This document shows, piece after piece, positions 5,309 through 8,595 of a DNA stretch of 8,595 nucleotides. The DNA is from Deltaproteobacteria bacterium UBA7527. Its GTDB lineage: Bacteria > Desulfobacterota > Syntrophorhabdia > Syntrophorhabdales > Syntrophorhabdaceae. Below the pieces are notes generated by a model. The model worked only from the letters and a program-made list of their open reading frames with translations. It did not search any database and was not told the origin of the DNA. The stretch is taken from positions 438 through 9,032 of the forward strand of contig DLMV01000076.1 in the NCBI GenBank assembly GCA_002478225.1, written 5' to 3'. The position numbers were made by a program, and so were the translations under genes. How positions within the stretch are numbered: position 1 is the first letter of the stretch; every line of letters begins with the position of its first letter.

Positions 5309-6184
5309 ATGATGCGTTCAGTAATAAAAAGATTTCTTTTCCCTGTGCTTGCAACGGCAATGCTGTGTATGATGCCCTTTCTCGCAACAGCACCTCTTTT
5401 TGCTGAGGAAATACTGGTCTTCGCAGGAGCTGCGGGCAAACCGCCCACAGAAGAGGCTGCGAAGGCCTTTGAGAAAAAGACAGGCGCTAAGGTGAACGTA
5501 ACATTCGGCGGATCAGGATTCGTGCTGTCCCAGATGACCCTGGCAAAGAAAGGGGATATCTATTTCCCGGGATCATCGGATTATATGGAGCTGGCAAAAC
5601 AGAAAAATCTCGTGTTCCCGGAAACAGAACGGTTTGTCGTGTATCTCGTCCCGGCAATAAATGTTCAGAAAAGCAACCCAAAAGGCATCAAGACTCTCCG
5701 CGACCTGACGCGACCGGGTATCCGCGTCGCCATCGCAAATCCTGATGGGGTCTGTGTTGGGCTTTTTGCGGTGGAGATAGTGGAAAAGAACCTGTCACCC
5801 GATGAAAAGAAGGCCTTCAGAAATAATATCGCCAACTATACGGAAAGCTGTGAGAAGACCGCTACTGCAGTCTCTTTGAAGACCGTTGACGCGGTTATAG
5901 GATGGAGGGTCTTCCAATACTGGGACCCGGCGCGGATCGAGACGATACCATTAAAGAAGGAAGAGATCATACGCATAGGATATATCCCCATCGCTATATC
6001 GAAATTTACATCGAACAGAGCGCTCGCACAGAAATTTATCGATTTCGTCCTTTCCGAAGAGGGAAGAACGATCTTTAAGAAATATAATTATTTCATGACC
6101 TCGGAAGAGGCCTTCGCGTGGATAGGTGTAAAAAAACCTATCGGAGGAGAATATCGCGTCCCGGGAGAATGGCTTAAGAAATGA
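5309..6184 (+). CDS. modA: Periplasmic oxyanion-binding protein, ModA-like
   Basis: A 291-residue ABC-transporter solute-binding protein. Residues 1-32 form a Sec signal peptide (basic MMRSVIKR, hydrophobic core, likely cleavage after PLFA before EEI). The mature part begins ILVFAGAAGKPPTEEAAKAFEKKTG, followed by VTFGGSG (about 64-70) and GDIYFPGSSDYM (82-93), the layout of the ModA branch of type II binding proteins. DAVIGW and the closing FIDFVLSEEGRTIFKKYNY also fit. GGAG at 5297-5300 lies 8 bases before the ATG. The stop overlaps the permease start (ATGA). Family membership is firm; the substrate is less so. The usual F-A-A-A-S-L serine is replaced (FAGAAG), so molybdate, tungstate or another oxyanion is possible. 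Confidence 0.85.
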   Translation: MMRSVIKRFLFPVLATAMLCMMPFLATAPLFAEEILVFAGAAGKPPTEEAAKAFEKKTGAKVNVTFGGSGFVLSQMTLAKKGDIYFPGSSDYMELAKQKNLVFPETERFVVYLVPAINVQKSNPKGIKTLRDLTRPGIRVAIANPDGVCVGLFAVEIVEKNLSPDEKKAFRNNIANYTESCEKTATAVSLKTVDAVIGWRVFQYWDPARIETIPLKKEEIIRIGYIPIAISKFTSNRALAQKFIDFVLSEEGRTIFKKYNYFMTSEEAFAWIGVKKPIGGEYRVPGEWLKK

Positions 6185-6957
6185 GCTTTAAACGGCTGTC
6201 GATACTGTTCAGCGTTGCAATCTTCTGTCTTTATGCAGGACTTATCCTTTCTCTTCTCTATTTCTACAAGGGACCGCTCTTTCTTGAGATCATCCTGTCG
6301 GAGAGGACCCTTTTCTCTATACGTCTGAGCCTTTTTACCGCCACGGTGGCAACGCTTATATCGGTGTTCTTCGCCATTCCTTCGGCATACGCATTGTCGC
6401 GGTTTCGCTTTCCCGGAAGACAGTTGATCGATACGATCCTTGAGCTCCCCATGATCGTATCGCCGGTGGCGCTCGGCGCCGTTGTTCTTATCTTCTTCAA
6501 CACTCCTCCCGGGGCTTTCCTTCAGGAAAAGGGGGTCCAGTTCGTCTTCACGATCTATGGGATATTCCTTGCTCAGTTCATCACTACTGTCGGGATCGCC
6601 ATACGGCTCATCAAGGCCGCCATGGACGAGATCCCTGTCCGATACGAGGAAGTGGCGAGGACGCTCGGCGCTTCGCCGGCAAAGGCCTTTCTTACGGTAA
6701 CGCTTTCCCTCAGCAAGAGAGGGATCATCGCGGCTTCGATCCTCACCTGGGCGAAGGCGCTTGGTGAGTTCGGGGCCACTATCACTATCGCAGGATCAAT
6801 GGCGATGAAAACGGAGACGATCCCCATTGCTATCTTTATGCGCCTCGCCAGTGCAGATATCGAAGGAACTGCCGTGCTTGTGCTTATCCTTGTTGGTATC
6901 GGACTCGGCATTCTATATGGTGTAAGATTTTTGACGGGAAGGAACGTACCGGTGTAG
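6181..6957 (+). CDS. modB: ABC transporter permease, ModB-like
   Basis: A 258-residue inner-membrane permease of the molybdate/sulfate type, with about five or six hydrophobic segments starting at residues 7-28. The cytoplasmic coupling (EAA) loop is EEVARTLGASPAKAFLTVTL at 156-175, which docks onto the ATPase. It is followed by ALGEFGATITIAGSM, a stretch highly typical of ModB. The start ATG lies inside the stop of the binding-protein gene (ATGA), so translation is likely coupled. A 27-base gap precedes the ATPase gene. It is the only permease in the operon and would act as a homodimer. Confidence 0.92.
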   Translation: MSFKRLSILFSVAIFCLYAGLILSLLYFYKGPLFLEIILSERTLFSIRLSLFTATVATLISVFFAIPSAYALSRFRFPGRQLIDTILELPMIVSPVALGAVVLIFFNTPPGAFLQEKGVQFVFTIYGIFLAQFITTVGIAIRLIKAAMDEIPVRYEEVARTLGASPAKAFLTVTLSLSKRGIIAASILTWAKALGEFGATITIAGSMAMKTETIPIAIFMRLASADIEGTAVLVLILVGIGLGILYGVRFLTGRNVPV

Positions 6958-6984
6958 ACTGTTGGAAGTACAGTAAGGACACAC

Positions 6985-8052
6985 ATGCCGCGCATTGAAC
7001 TGAAGAACATCACAAAACACATTCTGAAGGAAATTACCCTTACCGTAGAGGACAGGGAAATTCTCGCACTGGTTGGACCGAACGGTTCAGGGAAAACAAC
7101 AATACTCAATATTATAGCAGGGTTGACGGACTATAAGGGAGAGGTCTTTTTTGACGGCAGGAATATGGATAAGACGCCGCCGCACATGCGTGGAGTGGGC
7201 TATCTTTTCCAGGACCTCGCCCTCTTCCCCCACCTGACCGTTGCATCCAACATAGCATATGGTCTCAAGATGCAGCATTATCCCGAAGAAACCATTACGG
7301 CAAGGGTTGATGATCTGATGAACGCCCTCCACATAAAAAAGCTCCGGGAAAGATACCCGCAGAGCTTAAGCGGTGGCGAAAAACAGCGAGTAGCGATCGC
7401 CCGCGCGATAGCACCTTTTCAGAAGATCCTCCTCCTCGATGAACCCACATCAAGTCTCGATGCCCAGACATCAAAATACCTGAGGATAGAATTGTGTACT
7501 TTATTGAAGAAACTCGAGATAACAGCCATCTTGGTCATGCACGACCTCCTTGGGGCGGAAGAGATAGCGGACAGGATCGCCATTCTTCATAAAGGCGCCA
7601 TTGAGCAGATATCCAGGCCGGGGGATATCCTTTTTAATCCGAAGACAAAGATGGTCTCTGAATTTATCGGCATGCCGAATATCCTGGATTGCGACGATTG
7701 CCGCATCCTTTCCTCGGGCCTCATAGAGGTTGTCTCCGGCAACATGACCATAGTGCTCCCGTATGAAGGAAACACAATACGGAAGATCGCCATCCCTCCA
7801 CACGATATCTACATATCCGATACGAAGCCGCCGGGGCCCGCCCTTAACCGTTACCGTGGAACCATTGCCGAGATCATTCCTCTCCGCTCAATGGTAAGGA
7901 TAAGGGTTGATATCGACGGGAACAGTCTGTTGACCGAGCTGTCTGCGGAGGCATTCGACGAGATGAACCTTGACATCGGCAGGGAAGTTTTTGTAATTAT
8001 TAAGCTGAGAAGGCTGCGATACGTTGAAGAGTTCGAGGATTCTCGAGAGTAG
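6985..8052 (+). CDS. modC: ABC transporter ATP-binding protein with TOBE domain, ModC-like
   Basis: A 355-residue ATPase that powers the importer. Order of motifs: Walker A GPNGSGKTT (31-39), Q-loop Gln76 in GYLFQDLALFPHLTV, signature LSGGEKQR (128-135), Walker B ILLLDEP (148-154), D-loop SSLD and the H-loop His186 in VMHD. Residues from about 287 to 346 (YRGTIAEIIPLRSMVRIRVDIDGN onward) form a TOBE domain as in ModC and related oxyanion or sugar ATPases, where it can bind the transported anion and regulate transport. AAGGA at 6975-6979 lies 5 bases before the ATG. The next gene starts 6 bases after the stop. Confidence 0.92.
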   Translation: MPRIELKNITKHILKEITLTVEDREILALVGPNGSGKTTILNIIAGLTDYKGEVFFDGRNMDKTPPHMRGVGYLFQDLALFPHLTVASNIAYGLKMQHYPEETITARVDDLMNALHIKKLRERYPQSLSGGEKQRVAIARAIAPFQKILLLDEPTSSLDAQTSKYLRIELCTLLKKLEITAILVMHDLLGAEEIADRIAILHKGAIEQISRPGDILFNPKTKMVSEFIGMPNILDCDDCRILSSGLIEVVSGNMTIVLPYEGNTIRKIAIPPHDIYISDTKPPGPALNRYRGTIAEIIPLRSMVRIRVDIDGNSLLTELSAEAFDEMNLDIGREVFVIIKLRRLRYVEEFEDSRE

Positions 8053-8058
8053 AAAACA

Positions 8059-8346
8059 ATGGATTCCCTGATCACTCGTTTAAAAAAGAAACTAAAAGGT
8101 TCCCCGAAGACCATCAGGGAAGTCCTGTATGGATTCACCGCCTATGAGCTCCATCGGGATCTCAAGAAGGAGAAGGGGAACACCGATAACCTCTTTATGC
8201 TTGTCATCTTCGGAGACCTTGTAGGGTTGCCTTTACTACCGCCCTACTACTCGATGAGGCTCCTGCCTTACATCATTCCCCGGATCAATACATGGAAGAG
8301 GCATCTTCTAAAAGAAAGAGACATCATTGACGTCCTCGTTGAATAA
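8059..8346 (+). CDS. Small conserved-looking protein of unknown function, last gene of the transport operon
   Basis: A 95-residue protein whose family I do not recognise with certainty. Residues 1-20 are strongly basic (ITRLKKKLKGSPK). YGFTAYELHRDLKKEKG is helical and charged. Residues 45-73 form one hydrophobic, proline-interrupted stretch (LFMLVIFGDLVGLPLLPPYY, then SMRLLPYIIP) that could be a re-entrant or membrane-surface hairpin. A charged C-terminus follows. GAGAG at 8045-8049 gives a usable ribosome-binding site 9 bases before the ATG, and the gene starts only 6 bases after the ATPase stop, so it is almost certainly co-transcribed. This suggests an accessory role for the importer or use of the same metal, which is inference. 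Confidence 0.75.
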   Translation: MDSLITRLKKKLKGSPKTIREVLYGFTAYELHRDLKKEKGNTDNLFMLVIFGDLVGLPLLPPYYSMRLLPYIIPRINTWKRHLLKERDIIDVLVE

Positions 8347-8388
8347 CACCAGCATCCAACACACAGCCATCAGCTACAGCCATAAACC

Positions 8389-8492
8389 GTAAGGCGTAAG
8401 GCAATAAACCCCGTGAATCGTAATTCGTAATTGGATGAAACATGTGAAAGATGAAAGGTGATAGGTGGCAGGTAATAGGTAATAGGGTAAAG
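8389..8492 (+). repeat. Long degenerate heptamer array (about 14 units in three blocks)
   Basis: Block one has GTAAGGC twice in tandem (8389-8402) plus AATAAAC. Block two (8413-8440) runs through GTGAATC, GTAATTC, GTAATTG and GATGAAA. Block three (8444-8492) has seven units including GTGAAAG, GTGATAG, GTGGCAG, GTAATAG twice in tandem and GGTAAAG. Most units begin GT and are purine-rich. Blocks are separated by only 3 bases (8410-8412 and 8441-8443). Confidence 0.75.
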
Positions 8493-8498
8493 CGTTCT

Positions 8499-8580
8499 GT
8501 CATTGCGAGCGGAGCGCGGCAATCCCATTAATAGTTCATGCCCTATGAGATTGCCGCGTCGCTTCGCTCCCCGCGATGAC
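8499..8580. repeat. REP-like imperfect palindrome
   Basis: The left arm contains GTCATTGCGAGCGGAGC and then GCGGCAATCCCAT. The right arm is the near-complement, ending CGCGATGAC with GATTGCCGCG and GCTTCGCTCC inside. The left arm lacks about 8 bases present on the right. From memory, GTCATTGCGAG...GGCAATC elements are widespread dispersed palindromes in many bacterial genomes. It could fold into a long hairpin downstream of the operon. Confidence 0.7.
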
Positions 8581-8595
8581 GATATAACAAGAACC

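Larger units (their letters stand above)
8347..8595. other. Gene-free tail with heptamer arrays and a REP-like palindrome
   Basis: No coding region, tRNA or clear intrinsic terminator is visible downstream of the transport operon. Almost all of it consists of 7-base-period repeats (about 8364-8384 and 8389-8492) followed by an imperfect palindrome at 8499-8580. Confidence 0.75.

Noticed and set aside
5142..5448. Minus-strand frames over the promoter and signal-peptide region
   Set aside because: They overlap the promoter, the operator candidate and the well-supported ModA-like N-terminus, and show no protein features.
8364..8492. Possible CRISPR array
   Set aside because: The unit is 7 bases, with no conserved 24-37 base repeat, no spacers of regular length and no cas genes nearby.

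Overview
The window looks like a bacterial chromosome segment from a Gram-negative organism. It encodes a FadL-type outer-membrane protein, and the GC content is moderate by eye. The gene families and the style of the intergenic repeats suggest a deltaproteobacterial (Desulfobacterota-like, possibly syntrophic) or Nitrospirota-like lineage. That placement is inference; no marker here settles it. All genes are ordinary in size, and I see no phage, insertion sequence, CRISPR array or defence system.

Layout: (1) Positions 1-1045 are on the minus strand: the first 15 codons of an exported protein running off the left edge, with its own promoter and strong Shine-Dalgarno, and upstream of it a PfkB-family sugar-phosphate kinase. 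(2) Positions 1218-3291 are on the plus strand, a tight three-gene unit: a FadL/OmpP1 outer-membrane channel followed by two small overlapping inner-membrane proteins of the nucleoside-recognition (Gate, SpmA/SpmB-like) family that look like paralogous halves of one unit. (3) Positions 3292-3764 are a 473-base convergent gap packed with repeats: two inverted, colinear arms of about 80 bases, several hairpins and runs of degenerate 7-base repeats. (4) hisS is on the minus strand. (5) A divergent control region carries a good sigma-70 promoter and, just downstream of its -10 box, a 24-base inverted repeat laid out like a ModE (molybdate-repressor) operator. (6) Positions 5309-8346 are a plus-strand operon: periplasmic binding protein, ModB-like permease, ModC-like ATPase with a C-terminal TOBE domain, and a 95-residue protein of unknown function. 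(7) Positions 8347-8595 are another gene-free tail of 7-base repeats ending in a REP-like palindrome.

The genes form two transport-related units. The binding protein, permease and ATPase form a complete oxyanion importer, probably for molybdate or tungstate, with a candidate Mo-responsive operator. The FadL protein could move small hydrophobic solutes across the outer membrane, and the paired Gate proteins would act in the inner membrane. The least expected signal is non-coding: every gene-free stretch between genes after position 3291 contains runs with a strict 7-base period but drifting sequence, and one run of seven units ends exactly at the hisS stop codon.
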